A stretch of 45,752 nt of DNA. Origin: Arthrobacter sp. H5 (GTDB taxonomy: Bacteria; Actinomycetota; Actinomycetes; Actinomycetales; Micrococcaceae). The notes under the pieces are model-generated. The model made no database searches. It was not told the DNA's origin and saw nothing but the letters and a program-made list of their open reading frames with translations. Position 1 is the first letter of the stretch, and every line of letters starts with the position of its first letter. Location of the stretch: positions 55,324 to 101,075 of the forward strand of contig NZ_KI914978.1 in assembly GCF_000520595.1 (NCBI RefSeq). Reading direction: 5' to 3'. A program made the position numbers and the translations under genes. Shown in pieces: positions 15,622-24,910 of this stretch.

Positions 15622-16260
15622 TCAGCTCACCGGTATCCCCGTGATGTCGACGCGGATGGACCGCGCATCCACCGCGGCCTGCCGGAGCACGGCCAGACGG
15701 GGATCCGGCACCACCAGGAAAGGCAGTTTCGTGACCTGCGCGTAGTTGGCCAGCAGGTCCGACCCGAGCGCGTTGGTGGTCAGCGTGCGGTCGCCGCCCA
15801 ACTGGATGCTGTCGATGGAATGGCCCGCGAAGATCTCTGCCGCCTTGCTGACGGCAGCATCCACCAGTGCGTCAGCCTGGTTGGACCGTCGGCGGGCGAA
15901 GCGTTGCTGGGACCATCCGCCGGCGGCCGTGCGGGACTGTACGTATTTGGTGCCCGTCTTCGACGCAGTCAGCGTGCCACCTGCTGCCACTCCGACGGCG
16001 TAGCCACCGCGCCTGATCAGCAGCAGTCCGATGACGCGGGGTGCGGCGGCGTTACTCAGGAGCGCTCCAAGGGGATCGGATACGGGCCCATCGTCACCCG
16101 GCCACGGCGGCGTGAGCATGGCGGTACAGCCGTTCTCTGCCGTGAGGGTCACGCCGTCGGGCCCGTTTTCAACGTCAAACGGGCCATTGCGTTCACCGAA
16201 CCGGCGAACCCAGCCCTCCAGCCGCTCCGGCGGCACCAGAACCTGTCGGTTGTCTGCCAC
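15622..16260 (-). CDS. acVLRF1 family peptidyl-tRNA hydrolase-like protein
   Basis: This protein of about 212 residues matches the actinobacterial VLRF1 group, relatives of the eukaryotic Vms1/ANKZF1 and eRF1-like release factors. The signature is [20 protein letters not shown] near residues 110-130; the Gln in GGWSQQR is the presumed catalytic glutamine by analogy with the GGQ and GSQ loops. The basic [11 protein letters not shown] stretch follows. A role in releasing peptide from stalled large subunits is inferred from the family. The GTG at 16260 has a perfect AAGGAGG ribosome binding site. It is divergent from rarA. Confidence 0.82.
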   Translation of the reverse strand: MADNRQVLVPPERLEGWVRRFGERNGPFDVENGPDGVTLTAENGCTAMLTPPWPGDDGPVSDPLGALLSNAAAPRVIGLLLIRRGGYAVGVAAGGTLTASKTGTKYVQSRTAAGGWSQQRFARRRSNQADALVDAAVSKAAEIFAGHSIDSIQLGGDRTLTTNALGSDLLANYAQVTKLPFLVVPDPRLAVLRQAAVDARSIRVDITGIPVS

Positions 16261-16319
16261 CGGTTCCTCCTTGCCGTGAGCGCCCAACGGGCAGTACCTC
16301 GTACGTCAGAGGTTCACAG

Positions 16320-16332
16320 TAGCCTTGGCTGT
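16320..16332 (+). promoter_or_regulatory. Putative leaderless promoter of rarA
   Basis: A TAGCCT -10-like hexamer (16320-16325) is followed by 7 nt and then the GTG start at 16333. No Shine-Dalgarno sequence is present in front of the GTG. Confidence 0.42.
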
Positions 16333-17721
16333 GTGAATGACCTATTCAGCGTGAGCAGTGACGAGTGGGATGACGACGACGCCGCGCCCGGCGGCACCCC
16401 GGGCCGGCCCCGGAGTCCACTTGCGGTCCGAATGCGGCCTCGGTCTGTGGAGGAGGTGGTTGGGCAACAGCATCTCCTCGGTCCTGGTTCACCCCTGCGG
16501 ACGCTCGCCGGCGGCGCTGACGTGCCCCCGGGATCCGCGCCCACCTCGGTAATTCTGTGGGGTCCCCCTGGAACTGGGAAGACCACACTGGCGCATGTGA
16601 TTGCCCGCGGTTCGGGACGCAAATTTGTGGAGCTGTCCGCCATCACCGCGGGTGTCAAGGACGTGCGGAGGGTGATGGATGAGGCGTTGACCTCGCGGGA
16701 CCTGCACCGCACCACCACGGTGCTCTTTCTCGACGAGATCCATCGCTTTAATAAGGCGCAACAGGATGCGTTGCTCCCAGGCGTGGAGAACGGCTGGGTG
16801 GTGCTGATCGCCGCCACCACAGAGAATCCTTCCTTCTCAGTGGTGTCACCCCTCCTGTCGCGCTCCCTGCTGCAGACGCTGAAGCCGCTGACCGCTGAAG
16901 ACATCGCGGACCTGCTGCGCCGCGCTGTCCGGGATGATCGTGGACTGGCCGGGGCAGTTGAGTTGGACGAGGCCGCGCTGGAGCATCTGGTTCGGCTTGC
17001 GGCAGGAGACGCACGGCGCGGGCTGACAGCCCTGGAGGCTGCCGCGGGTGTGGCGCAGTCTGGAACAGGCGTAGACGGCGGACCCGTGCGGGTCGAGCTT
17101 GTTCATGCGGAGAAGGCCGTGGACGTTGCGGCCTTGCGTTACGATCGGGCCGGTGACCAGCACTATGACGTGGCGAGTGCCTTTATCAAGTCTCTCCGGG
17201 GATCGGATGTGGACGCTGCACTGCATTACCTCGCCAGGATGCTGGAAGCGGGGGAAGACCCGCGATTTGTGGCGAGGCGGTTAATGATTTCAGCGTCTGA
17301 GGACGTGGGAATGGCGGACCCAACCGCGCTGCAGACAGCGGTGGCCGCGGCGCAGGCCGTCCAACTGGTGGGGATGCCCGAAGGCCGCATCATCCTTGCA
17401 CAGGCTGTTGTCCACCTTGCCACCGCACCAAAGTCCAACGCGGCGTACAACGGAATAAATGCAGCCGTTGCCGACGTCAGGGCGGGCCGCGGGCAGGGGA
17501 TACCTGCGCACCTGAGGGACGCGCACTATCCAGGCGCGGGACAGCTGGGCCACGGCAAGGGATACCTGTATTCGCACGATGCACCGCACGGTGTGGCCGC
17601 TCAGCAGTATGCGCCGGACGACCTCGTCAACACTGACTACTATGAACCCACGGAGTACGGCGCGGAGCGGGCAATTGCCGTACGGCTTGAGCGGCTGCGC
17701 GGCATTATCCGCAACGGCTGA
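16333..17721 (+). CDS. rarA: Replication-associated recombination protein A (AAA+ ATPase)
   Basis: This 462-residue protein of the RarA/MgsA/WRNIP1 family acts at stalled forks and recombination intermediates. It has an acidic N-terminal leader, then [21 protein letters not shown]. Walker A is [10 protein letters not shown], and Walker B with sensor region is [19 protein letters not shown]. The tetramerisation domain includes [23 protein letters not shown]-like sequence, then [12 protein letters not shown] and [19 protein letters not shown] near the C terminus. The start is GTG at 16333, with family similarity beginning shortly after. It is about 70 nt from the divergent acVLRF1 gene. Confidence 0.93.
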   Translation: MNDLFSVSSDEWDDDDAAPGGTPGRPRSPLAVRMRPRSVEEVVGQQHLLGPGSPLRTLAGGADVPPGSAPTSVILWGPPGTGKTTLAHVIARGSGRKFVELSAITAGVKDVRRVMDEALTSRDLHRTTTVLFLDEIHRFNKAQQDALLPGVENGWVVLIAATTENPSFSVVSPLLSRSLLQTLKPLTAEDIADLLRRAVRDDRGLAGAVELDEAALEHLVRLAAGDARRGLTALEAAAGVAQSGTGVDGGPVRVELVHAEKAVDVAALRYDRAGDQHYDVASAFIKSLRGSDVDAALHYLARMLEAGEDPRFVARRLMISASEDVGMADPTALQTAVAAAQAVQLVGMPEGRIILAQAVVHLATAPKSNAAYNGINAAVADVRAGRGQGIPAHLRDAHYPGAGQLGHGKGYLYSHDAPHGVAAQQYAPDDLVNTDYYEPTEYGAERAIAVRLERLRGIIRNG

Positions 17722-17991
17722 TTCCTGCTAGCATTGTGGGTTGACTGGCAAGTCGTATCGAATGCGCCTCCAACCCGCATGCCGTGACGGTATTCACGTG
17801 ACTGTATTTCAGATCAATGATGCTGTAACGGATATTCGCTGGAGAAGTGTGTGTGTCGACTACGTACTGTAGTACCGGAAAGCGGCCCCTTCCGGCTCTC
17901 CGAACGTGGAGGCCAGCAACACAAAGAAAGTGCCTTTGCGCCGATGGCGCCAAGAGCTGCTTTGCCGCAGAAATCACAGTGAAAGGTTAAC
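17722..17991 (+). promoter_or_regulatory. rpsD upstream leader with possible promoter and hairpins
   Basis: This 270-bp gap holds a possible promoter: -35 TTCAGA (17808-17813) and -10 GATATT (17831-17836), 17-bp spacing. A leader of about 150 nt would follow, containing stems such as CCGGAA/TTCCGG (17875-17880 with 17890-17895) and GCGCC/GGCGC just upstream of the rpsD ribosome binding site. Long leaders on S4 genes can carry autoregulatory sites, but no known motif is recognised here. Confidence 0.32.
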
Positions 17992-18618
17992 GTGGCTAAC
18001 AACACACGTGCCCGCCGGAAGGTCCGCATTTCGCGTGCCCTCGGTATTGCCCTGACCCCTAAGGCCGAGAAGTACCTGGAGCGCCGCCCGTACGCTCCCG
18101 GACAGCACGGTCGTGCACGCCGCAAGCAAGACAGCGACTACGCGGTACGCCTCCGCGAAAAGCAGCGTTTGCGCGCCCAGTACGGCATCCGTGAAGCGCA
18201 GATGACCCGCGTCTTCGAGGAAGCCCGCCGCACCAAGGGCCTGACCGGTGAAAACCTCATCGAACTTCTCGAAATGCGTTTGGACGCACTGGTGCTGCGT
18301 GCAGGGTTCGCCCGCACAAGTGCGCAGGCGCGTCAGCTCGTAGTGCACCGCCACATCATGGTGGACGGCGCCCGCGTTGACCGTCCGTCCTTCAGGGTTG
18401 CCGAAGGGCAGCTCATCCACGTACACAGCCGCAGCGAAAAGATGGATCCCCTGCAGGTTGCCGCGGCCGGTGCACACCGCGACGTCCTGCCTGCCGTTCC
18501 CGGTTACCTCGAGGTTCAGCTGGACAAGCTCCAGGCACGCCTTATTCGCCGGCCCAAGCGTTCCGAGGTTCCCGTAACCTGCGAAGAGCAGCTTGTGGTG
18601 GAATACTACGCACGCTAA
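17992..18618 (+). CDS. rpsD: 30S ribosomal protein S4
   Basis: This 208-residue primary 16S rRNA-binding protein opens with MANNTRARRKVRISRALGIA and has YLERRPYAPGQHGRARRK. The S4 RNA-binding domain includes RLDALVLRAGFARTSAQARQLV. It lacks the N-terminal zinc-binding cysteines, so it is the zinc-independent form. The GTG at 17992 has AAAGG upstream. As often in this group it stands apart from the main ribosomal protein operons, between rarA and alaS. Confidence 0.96.
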   Translation: MANNTRARRKVRISRALGIALTPKAEKYLERRPYAPGQHGRARRKQDSDYAVRLREKQRLRAQYGIREAQMTRVFEEARRTKGLTGENLIELLEMRLDALVLRAGFARTSAQARQLVVHRHIMVDGARVDRPSFRVAEGQLIHVHSRSEKMDPLQVAAAGAHRDVLPAVPGYLEVQLDKLQARLIRRPKRSEVPVTCEEQLVVEYYAR

Positions 18619-18670
18619 AGAAGCCACTGCCGACCACGGCGGTGCTGCATAACTGAAGCGTTCCTCGACA

Positions 18671-18699
18671 GAGCCCGTGGCACACGCCGCGGGCTCTTT
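18671..18699 (+). terminator. Terminator after rpsD
   Basis: GAGCCCG (18671-18677) pairs with CGGGCTC (18690-18696), followed by TTT. It is located 53 nt after the rpsD stop and before the DUF948 gene. Confidence 0.65.
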
Positions 18700-18785
18700 C
18701 GAGTAGGTAAGGTACATAGGGAACCAGCGCGGCGGATGCTGCGCAAGCGAACAAACATACAATCCGTTCAGAGGAGATACCGTCC

Positions 18786-19160
18786 ATGTCAGGTGGAGAT
18801 ATCGCCGGGCTCATTGCCGCCGGTGTATTTGCCGTACTGGTGGCTCTGCTGGCCATTCCGGTGTGGAAGCTCGGTAAGGTCTTTGACGAGTTGCGCCAGG
18901 CCATCCGATCCGTGAGTGATGAGACGACGCCGCTCATCGAAGAGGTAACGAGCACCGTCAGCACAACACACCAACAGCTAAAAAACGTTGACGGAATCAC
19001 GTCGAACGTCTCGGATGCGTCAGCCAACATTTCAGCATTGTCCTCTCTGGTCGCCGCGACCGTCGGCGCCCCACTGATCAAGGTGGCTGCTTTTTCCTAC
19101 GGCGTGAGGACCGCGATTGCCAGCCGGCAAAAGCCCGCCCGCCGCCGACGCAGCCGCTGA
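18786..19160 (+). CDS. DUF948 domain-containing membrane protein
   Basis: This 124-residue protein has one N-terminal transmembrane helix (about 8-27, IAGLIAAGVFAVLVALLAIP), then an amphipathic helical or coiled-coil region (about 30-85, rich in Ser/Thr/Val heptads) and a very basic C-terminal tail ending RRRRSR. This layout matches DUF948 proteins, whose function is unknown. The small DUF6167 gene follows, then alaS, a conserved actinobacterial order. GAGGAG lies upstream of the ATG. Confidence 0.85.
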   Translation: MSGGDIAGLIAAGVFAVLVALLAIPVWKLGKVFDELRQAIRSVSDETTPLIEEVTSTVSTTHQQLKNVDGITSNVSDASANISALSSLVAATVGAPLIKVAAFSYGVRTAIASRQKPARRRRSR

Positions 19161-19209
19161 CCTGTCGTAAGCCCCACATCACCGCCAGTACTACAACCTG
19201 AGGAAATCC

Positions 19210-19437
19210 ATGATTAAGCGAGTTCTCTGGATGGCAGCCGGTGTTGCCATTGGTGTCATTGCAGTCCGCAGGGTGACCGAAGCGAAATCAGCATTGGGTC
19301 CGGCCGGCTTGAACCGGGCCGTCGCCCAGGTTTCCGACAGCATCGCCGATTTCGCCGACGCATTACGTTCGGGGATGCAGGAGCGCGAGACCGACCTCCG
19401 CTCGGCACTCGGCGTTGACGCTGACAACATCCGATAG
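19210..19437 (+). CDS. Small membrane protein, DUF6167-like
   Basis: This 75-residue protein has a short hydrophobic N terminus (about 5-20, VLWMAAGVAIGVIAVRR), then a charged helical region containing LGPAGLNRAV. It resembles the small DUF6167 proteins found between DUF948 and alaS in many actinobacteria. Function unknown. GAGGAAA precedes the ATG. It probably belongs to the same transcript as the DUF948 gene. Confidence 0.72.
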   Translation: MIKRVLWMAAGVAIGVIAVRRVTEAKSALGPAGLNRAVAQVSDSIADFADALRSGMQERETDLRSALGVDADNIR

Positions 19438-19497
19438 CCCCTGCACGCCGCGAGCCCATTCCGCGCTGCGCCACGCACCACACGAAGGATCACACCC

Positions 19498-22179
19498 ATG
19501 AAGTCCCAGGAGATCGCCCGCCGCTGGCTCGACTTTTTCGAACGCCGTGGTCACACCGTGGTGCCGTCCGCGTCGCTTGTTTCGAATGACCCGTCGCTGC
19601 TGTTCACGGTGGCAGGGATGGTCCCCTTCATTCCGTACCTCACTGCCCGCGAGGTTGCTCCCTGGGACCGGGCAACCAGCATCCAGAAGTGCATCAGGAC
19701 CGGTGACATCGAGGAAGTGGGCAGGACCGCCCGCCATGGAACGTTCTTCCAGATGTGCGGCAACTTCTCCTTCGGGGACTACTTCAAGGAAGACGCCATC
19801 CGGATGGCGTGGGAACTGCTGACCACGGACGTGGAGGGTGGCGGCTTTGGGCTTCCCCCGGAGAAACTCTGGGTAACGGTTTACCAGGACGACGACGAAG
19901 CCCTCGCCCTATGGCGCGACGCCGTCGGCTTCCCGGTGGAACGCATCCAGAAGTTTGGAAACAAAGACAACTACTGGAACACGGGTCAACCCGGCCCCGG
20001 CGGTCCCTGCTCGGAGATCTTCTACGACCGCGGACCGGCCTACGGCGTGGAAGGTGGCCCTGCCGCCGATGAAGACCGGTACGTGGAAATCTGGAATCTT
20101 GTCTTCATGCAGTACCAGTTGTCTGCAGTGCGCAGCAAGGAAGACTTCGACGTCGCGGGCGAGCTGCCCAAGCGGAACATCGACACCGGCCTGGGGCTGG
20201 AACGGCTCGCGATGGTGCTTCAGGGCGTCGAGAACATGTATGAGACCGACCAGGTTCGCCCGGTCCTTGACAAAGCCGCCGAACTCTCCGGCAAGGAATA
20301 CACCAGCGCCGAATCAAACGAAGACCTGCACCATGTGAACGACGTCAGGATGCGTGTGGTCGCCGACCACATCCGTTCCTCCCTCATGCTGATGTCCGAC
20401 GGTGTGAGCCCCTCCAACGAGGGCCGCGGCTACGTGCTGCGCCGCCTGATCCGCCGTGCCGTGCGCGCCATGCGGCTGCTCGGAGTGGAGAGGGCATGCC
20501 TGCCCGACCTTCTGCCGGTTTCCCGCGACGCCATGAAGGGCGTTTACCCAGAGGTCGAACGGGACTTCGAGCGCATCAGCCGCATCGCCTATGCGGAGGA
20601 AAAGTCATTCCTGCGCACCATCGCCTCCGGGACCGCCCGACTCGAGGAAGCAGTGAAGGAGTCCAAGGCCGGGGGACACCCCCTTTCGGGCGAGGACGCC
20701 TTTGCTCTCCACGACACGTTCGGGTTCCCCATCGACCTCACCCTGGAGATGGCGGGAGAGGCTGGGCTTCACGTGGATGCCGAGGGTTTCCGTGCGCTCA
20801 TGCTGGAGCAACGGCAGCGGGCACAGGCTGATGCCAAGGGAAAGAAGGCGGGCGGGCATGCGGACCTGTCGGTCTTCAATGAGCTGCTCGCGTCCGGCCA
20901 GACAGTGTTCACCGGCTATGACGAACTGACCAGCGACGCTGTGCTGAGTGGCATCGTTCGTGACGGCGTGTCGGTGCCCGTTGCGGGCCAGGGCGAGGAG
21001 ATTGAACTCATCCTCGACCGAACGCCGTTCTATGCCGAGTCAGGCGGCCAGGCTGCAGACGTCGGACTGATCACCGGCAACGGTTTTGTTGTCGAGGTGC
21101 TCGATGTCCAGCGCCCGGTCAAGGGCTTAAGCGTCCACCACGCCAAAGTCCGCGAGGGGGAAGTTCCCAGCGGTGCAGCTGTGACCGCATCGGTCGACCG
21201 GCAGCGCAGGCACGCCGGGGAGCAGGCACACTCCGGTACACATATCGTCCACGCGGCGCTGCACCAGATCCTCGGTCCCGAAGCGCTGCAGCGTGGATCA
21301 TTCAATAAGGCGGGATACCTCCGGTTCGACTTCGCGTGGGGCGAAGGAATCAGCACAGCAGCGAAGTCCGAGATCGAAGAAGTGTCCAATCTCGCGATCC
21401 GCAGCAACCACAGTGTTGAAACCAAGGTCATGCCGTTGAGCGAAGCCAAAGCCCTCGGCGCGACGGCCCTGTTCGGCGAAGCGTACGGTGACTCCGTCCG
21501 GGTGGTGGAAATCGATGGCGAATGGTCCCGCGAGCTGTGCGGAGGAACGCACGTTGAATCGACGTCGTTGATTGGCAGCCTGACCCTGCTCGGCGAGCAG
21601 TCCGTCGGCTCGGGTAACCGGCGCGTCGAGGCGTTTGTTGGCATGGACGCCTTCCGGCATCTGGCAGCGGAGCGTGCATTGGTCACCGAACTCTCCGAAA
21701 TGCTCAAGGTGCCGTCGGCGCAGCTGCCTGAGCGTCTGTCGGCCACGTTGAACAAGCTGAAGACTGCTGAGAAAGAGCTCGACCGGCTGCGGAAAGAGCA
21801 ACTCACAGCCGCCGCGGGCGCACTTGTGGGAACCGCCGTGGATATTGATGGGGTCAGGTTGATTGCGCACGACGCCGGCGCCGTGGGTGGTGCGGATGAG
21901 CTTAGAACACTCGCCTTGGACCTGCGCGGCCGCCTGGGCGCGGGTGCCTCGGTGGTGGTTGCCGCCGGTGTGAGCAACGACCGGCCGGTGGTCCTCGTGG
22001 TGGTGAACGACGCCGCCAGGCAGGCAGGCGTGAAGGCCGGAGCACTTGTTCGGCTGGCCGCCGGTGTGCTGGGCGGAGGCGGGGGCGGCAAGGATGACAT
22101 GGCTCAGGGCGGCGGATCGGACGCCGCCCAGGTTCCAGCGGCGCTTGAAGCCATCCGCTCTGCACTGGCAACCCGCTGA
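19498..22179 (+). CDS. alaS: Alanyl-tRNA synthetase
   Basis: This 893-residue class II synthetase charges tRNA-Ala. The aminoacylation domain opens with RRWLDFFERRGHTVVPSASLV and contains MCGNFSFGDYFKEDAI and GLGLERLAMVLQ. The editing domain carries the zinc ligands HSGTHIVH (HxxxH) and LCGGTHVE. A C-terminal Ala/Gly-rich domain follows, with a coiled-coil-like LNKLKTAEKELDRLRKEQ stretch and a glycine run near the end. The ATG at 19498 has AAGGA 10 nt upstream. It heads the alaS-ruvX-mltG-aro run. Confidence 0.97.
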   Translation: MKSQEIARRWLDFFERRGHTVVPSASLVSNDPSLLFTVAGMVPFIPYLTAREVAPWDRATSIQKCIRTGDIEEVGRTARHGTFFQMCGNFSFGDYFKEDAIRMAWELLTTDVEGGGFGLPPEKLWVTVYQDDDEALALWRDAVGFPVERIQKFGNKDNYWNTGQPGPGGPCSEIFYDRGPAYGVEGGPAADEDRYVEIWNLVFMQYQLSAVRSKEDFDVAGELPKRNIDTGLGLERLAMVLQGVENMYETDQVRPVLDKAAELSGKEYTSAESNEDLHHVNDVRMRVVADHIRSSLMLMSDGVSPSNEGRGYVLRRLIRRAVRAMRLLGVERACLPDLLPVSRDAMKGVYPEVERDFERISRIAYAEEKSFLRTIASGTARLEEAVKESKAGGHPLSGEDAFALHDTFGFPIDLTLEMAGEAGLHVDAEGFRALMLEQRQRAQADAKGKKAGGHADLSVFNELLASGQTVFTGYDELTSDAVLSGIVRDGVSVPVAGQGEEIELILDRTPFYAESGGQAADVGLITGNGFVVEVLDVQRPVKGLSVHHAKVREGEVPSGAAVTASVDRQRRHAGEQAHSGTHIVHAALHQILGPEALQRGSFNKAGYLRFDFAWGEGISTAAKSEIEEVSNLAIRSNHSVETKVMPLSEAKALGATALFGEAYGDSVRVVEIDGEWSRELCGGTHVESTSLIGSLTLLGEQSVGSGNRRVEAFVGMDAFRHLAAERALVTELSEMLKVPSAQLPERLSATLNKLKTAEKELDRLRKEQLTAAAGALVGTAVDIDGVRLIAHDAGAVGGADELRTLALDLRGRLGAGASVVVAAGVSNDRPVVLVVVNDAARQAGVKAGALVRLAAGVLGGGGGGKDDMAQGGGSDAAQVPAALEAIRSALATR

Positions 22180-22214
22180 ACGGCAAGGAAGCGGTCAACG
22201 GATCCGGCACCACC

Positions 22215-22781
22215 TTGCCTCGGGGTGTCAAGGTCGGAGTGGACGTTGGAATGGTGCGGGTGGGGGTGGCGGCAAGTGATGCGGATGGGCTGATGGCCAT
22301 GCCCGTGCACACCGTCCGCCGGGATCCGAAGAAGAATTCCGACCTCCGCCTGCTTGTCCGGGATATCCGGGATCGCGCCGCGGTGGAAGTGTTTGTTGGT
22401 CTGCCCCGCAACCTGAGCGGCTCCGAGTCCGCGTCGAGCCGGATGGCCCGGGATTATGCTTTTCTCCTGGCCGATGCCTTGGCCAAAGCCGGGATGGATG
22501 TGCCCGTTCGCCTGGTGGATGAGCGGCTTTCCACGGTTTCTGCTCACCGGAGTTTGCGGCAGGCTGGCTTGAATACCCGTGAACATCGTAAGGTGGTAGA
22601 TCAGGTGGCAGCTGTCGAAATACTCCAACATGCCATTGACATGCAACGTTCGCGCGGACGGGACGTGGGGGAGCCGGTCGTCGTCCGAAGGCAGGAACGC
22701 TCACAAGGTGTTCCGCCCACCGCTATGGAGGAGCCAGACATTTCGCAGATTCAACGAGCCGGAGAGGACGGGGCACCGTGA
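22215..22781 (+). CDS. ruvX: Holliday junction resolvase-like protein RuvX (YqgF family)
   Basis: This 188-residue RNase H-fold protein of the YqgF family takes part in pre-16S rRNA end processing in bacteria. The motifs are GVDVGMVRVGVAASD at the start, FVGLPRNLSGSES in the middle, VDERLSTVSA, and DQVAAVEILQ with the final acidic residue. The extra C-terminal 35 residues are poorly conserved. The first usable codon is TTG at 22215, 35 nt after alaS; AAGGAAG lies rather far upstream (about 25 nt), so the start is less certain than the gene. The stop overlaps the mltG GTG. Confidence 0.88.
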   Translation: MPRGVKVGVDVGMVRVGVAASDADGLMAMPVHTVRRDPKKNSDLRLLVRDIRDRAAVEVFVGLPRNLSGSESASSRMARDYAFLLADALAKAGMDVPVRLVDERLSTVSAHRSLRQAGLNTREHRKVVDQVAAVEILQHAIDMQRSRGRDVGEPVVVRRQERSQGVPPTAMEEPDISQIQRAGEDGAP

Positions 22782-24001
22782 GCCATCGACATCCACCGTC
22801 CCCGGCTGCCGGACACGGAGCCGACCAGCACCCCGATGATTTCCTCGACGACCACTATTCAACCCATCCGGTGCCGGTAGAGCAGTTCTTCGAAGAAGAC
22901 CTGCCGTCCCGCCGCACCCGTAGGCCGTCAAAGATCCGTCAGCGCCGCCGGCGCCGCCGCACCATAGTGATGCTCGTCGTCGTCCTTGGATTTATCGGTG
23001 TAGTTGTGGCGATTTCCTTGTTCCTGCGGGACCTGCTCGGTGTGGGCGAGATTACCGACTATGCGGGGCCAGGCAATGGCTCCGTGGTGTTCACCGTTGA
23101 GGAAGGTGCTGGTCCGCTGCTGATCGGCAACCAGCTTGCCGAGCAGGACATCGTGGCCGATTCCGGTGAGTTCCTGGCTGCACTGTCCGCGGTGGCCGAC
23201 GGGCGGGAGATACAACCCGGCGACTATGACATGTTGAACCAAATGACTTCCGAGGATGCTGCACTGGCGCTGCTGAACACGGAGGATTCCCAAGTGCATT
23301 ACGCCGCGGTGGCACGCGACCTGCGGCAGGGTGAAGTCCTGGACATCCTTGCCGAATCAACGGGCATCCCGCGGGAGGAGTTCGAATCGCTCACCGAGGA
23401 TCCAACGCAGTTCGGTATTCCGGCGAAAGCGCCAAGCCTGGAGGGTTACCTCTATCCCGGGGAATACCGTTTTGACCTGGATGTGTCAGCGGCCCAAGTC
23501 ATCCAGCAGATGGTGGACAACACCATGGCGCAACTGGAAGAGGCCGGGGTCACCGAGCCGGCGGAGCAGTACCGCATCCTGACCATCGCGAGCATAGTTC
23601 AGGCGGAGGCGGGGCAGGCCGACTATCCGCAGGTGGCGGGTGCCATCATGAACCGTCTTGGCCCCGACAACACTGAGACGAACGGGCTCATCCAGTCGGA
23701 TGCCACGGTGACTTACGGGCTGGGACGCAAGAGCTATAACCTCACCGACGAGGAGAAGGCCGACGAATCAAACCTGTACAACACTTATGCCATTCCGGGT
23801 CTCCCGGTTGGTCCCATCGGTTCGCCAAGCGCGGAGGCCATCGACGCCGCGGTCAACCCCGCTGATGTGCCTTTCTACTATTGGGTGACTGTAGACCTGG
23901 ACACTGGGGAGACCGTGTTCACCGAAACACTGGCGGAGCACAGCCGTTACGTGGCTGAGTATCAGGCGTGGTGTGCTGACAATCCCGGCAGGTGCGAATA
24001 G
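22778..24001 (+). CDS. mltG: Endolytic murein transglycosylase MltG (YceG-like)
   Basis: This 407-residue membrane-bound enzyme cleaves nascent glycan strands and sets their length. It has a hydrophilic, basic cytoplasmic tail (about 1-64), one transmembrane helix (about 65-87, TIVMLVVVLGFIGVVVAISL), and an extracytoplasmic YceG domain. Domain landmarks are LEGYLYPGEYRFD, the catalytic Glu in ASIVQAEAG, GAIMNRL, LIQSDATVTYGLG and YNTYAIPGLPVGPIGSP. The long charged N-terminal tail is usual in actinobacterial versions. The GTG start overlaps the ruvX stop by 4 nt. Confidence 0.95.
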   Translation: MSHRHPPSPAAGHGADQHPDDFLDDHYSTHPVPVEQFFEEDLPSRRTRRPSKIRQRRRRRRTIVMLVVVLGFIGVVVAISLFLRDLLGVGEITDYAGPGNGSVVFTVEEGAGPLLIGNQLAEQDIVADSGEFLAALSAVADGREIQPGDYDMLNQMTSEDAALALLNTEDSQVHYAAVARDLRQGEVLDILAESTGIPREEFESLTEDPTQFGIPAKAPSLEGYLYPGEYRFDLDVSAAQVIQQMVDNTMAQLEEAGVTEPAEQYRILTIASIVQAEAGQADYPQVAGAIMNRLGPDNTETNGLIQSDATVTYGLGRKSYNLTDEEKADESNLYNTYAIPGLPVGPIGSPSAEAIDAAVNPADVPFYYWVTVDLDTGETVFTETLAEHSRYVAEYQAWCADNPGRCE

Positions 24002-24002
24002 A

Positions 24003-24878
24003 TTGGCTTTGTCCCAACCGTCCGCCCGGTTCAGGGCGGGCGTAACAGGACACCCGATCTCCCATTCCAAATCCCCCGCTCTGCACCGGGCTGCCTACCG
24101 CGAGCTGGGATTCGACTGCGGCTATGATGCCTTCGATGTGCCGCCGGGCCACCTCGGGGGACTGATGGCTGAAATTCGCTCCGACCCAACCTGGTGCGGA
24201 CTGTCGGTAACCATGCCGCACAAGGCCGCGGCCATCCCGTACGTGGACGGGATGCTGGGCAGCGCAGCGGACATCGGCGTGATCAATACCGTGACGGCTG
24301 GCTGGAATGCCGAAGGCGAACGCCGACTGGCAGGCCACAACACCGACGTCGCGGGTATTGTCAACGCGGTCAGGCATGCAGGCGCCACCCTGATCTCCCG
24401 GGGAGTCATCCTGGGCGGGGGCGGCACCGCGGCCGCGGCTATGGCGGCGATGCAGGCGCTCGGCGCGAATTTTGTCGATGTGTGTATGCGCTCCACCTCG
24501 CGCGCGGGTGGCCTCACCGCGGTGGCGGACCGGCTGGGCCTTGAGGTTTCGCTCCATTCCTGGGAGCAGGCAGCGGCGCTGCTGTCTACGGCTGACCTCG
24601 TTATTTCAACGCTCCCGCCCAACGGCGCCGATGAGCTCGCAGCGCACTTCATGGGAGACTTATTCGACCGACAGATACTGCTCGACGTCGCATATGAACC
24701 GTGGCCCAGCGCACTTGCGTCTGGATGGGAAGACCGGGGTGGAATCATTGTTCCCGGGCTGGAGATGTTGATCTATCAAGCAGTGGAGCAGGTCCGGCTC
24801 TTCGCCGGGGACGCTTTCACCTCCGAATCCGCCGTCATAAATGTGATGTGTGACGCTGTGGGTGCTCCCCGGCGCTGA
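24003..24878 (+). CDS. aroE: Shikimate dehydrogenase
   Basis: This protein of about 291 residues catalyses NADPH-dependent reduction of 3-dehydroshikimate to shikimate. Substrate-binding [15 protein letters not shown] is at the N terminus, MPHKAAAIP carries the catalytic Lys, and GHNTDVAGI the catalytic Asp. The Rossmann loop is [13 protein letters not shown] prefer TTG at 24003, just after the mltG stop, because CAGGTG lies 9 nt before it. A GTG at 23973 inside mltG is an alternative that would add 10 residues. Confidence 0.9.
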   Translation: MALSQPSARFRAGVTGHPISHSKSPALHRAAYRELGFDCGYDAFDVPPGHLGGLMAEIRSDPTWCGLSVTMPHKAAAIPYVDGMLGSAADIGVINTVTAGWNAEGERRLAGHNTDVAGIVNAVRHAGATLISRGVILGGGGTAAAAMAAMQALGANFVDVCMRSTSRAGGLTAVADRLGLEVSLHSWEQAAALLSTADLVISTLPPNGADELAAHFMGDLFDRQILLDVAYEPWPSALASGWEDRGGIIVPGLEMLIYQAVEQVRLFAGDAFTSESAVINVMCDAVGAPRR

Positions 24879-24910
24879 ACGGCCACGCCCGTCGTGGCAG
24901 GATTGGACGT

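Noticed and set aside
17722-17991. Known S4 autoregulatory leader (as in Firmicutes)
   Set aside because: No match to the double-pseudoknot pattern; only simple hairpins are seen.
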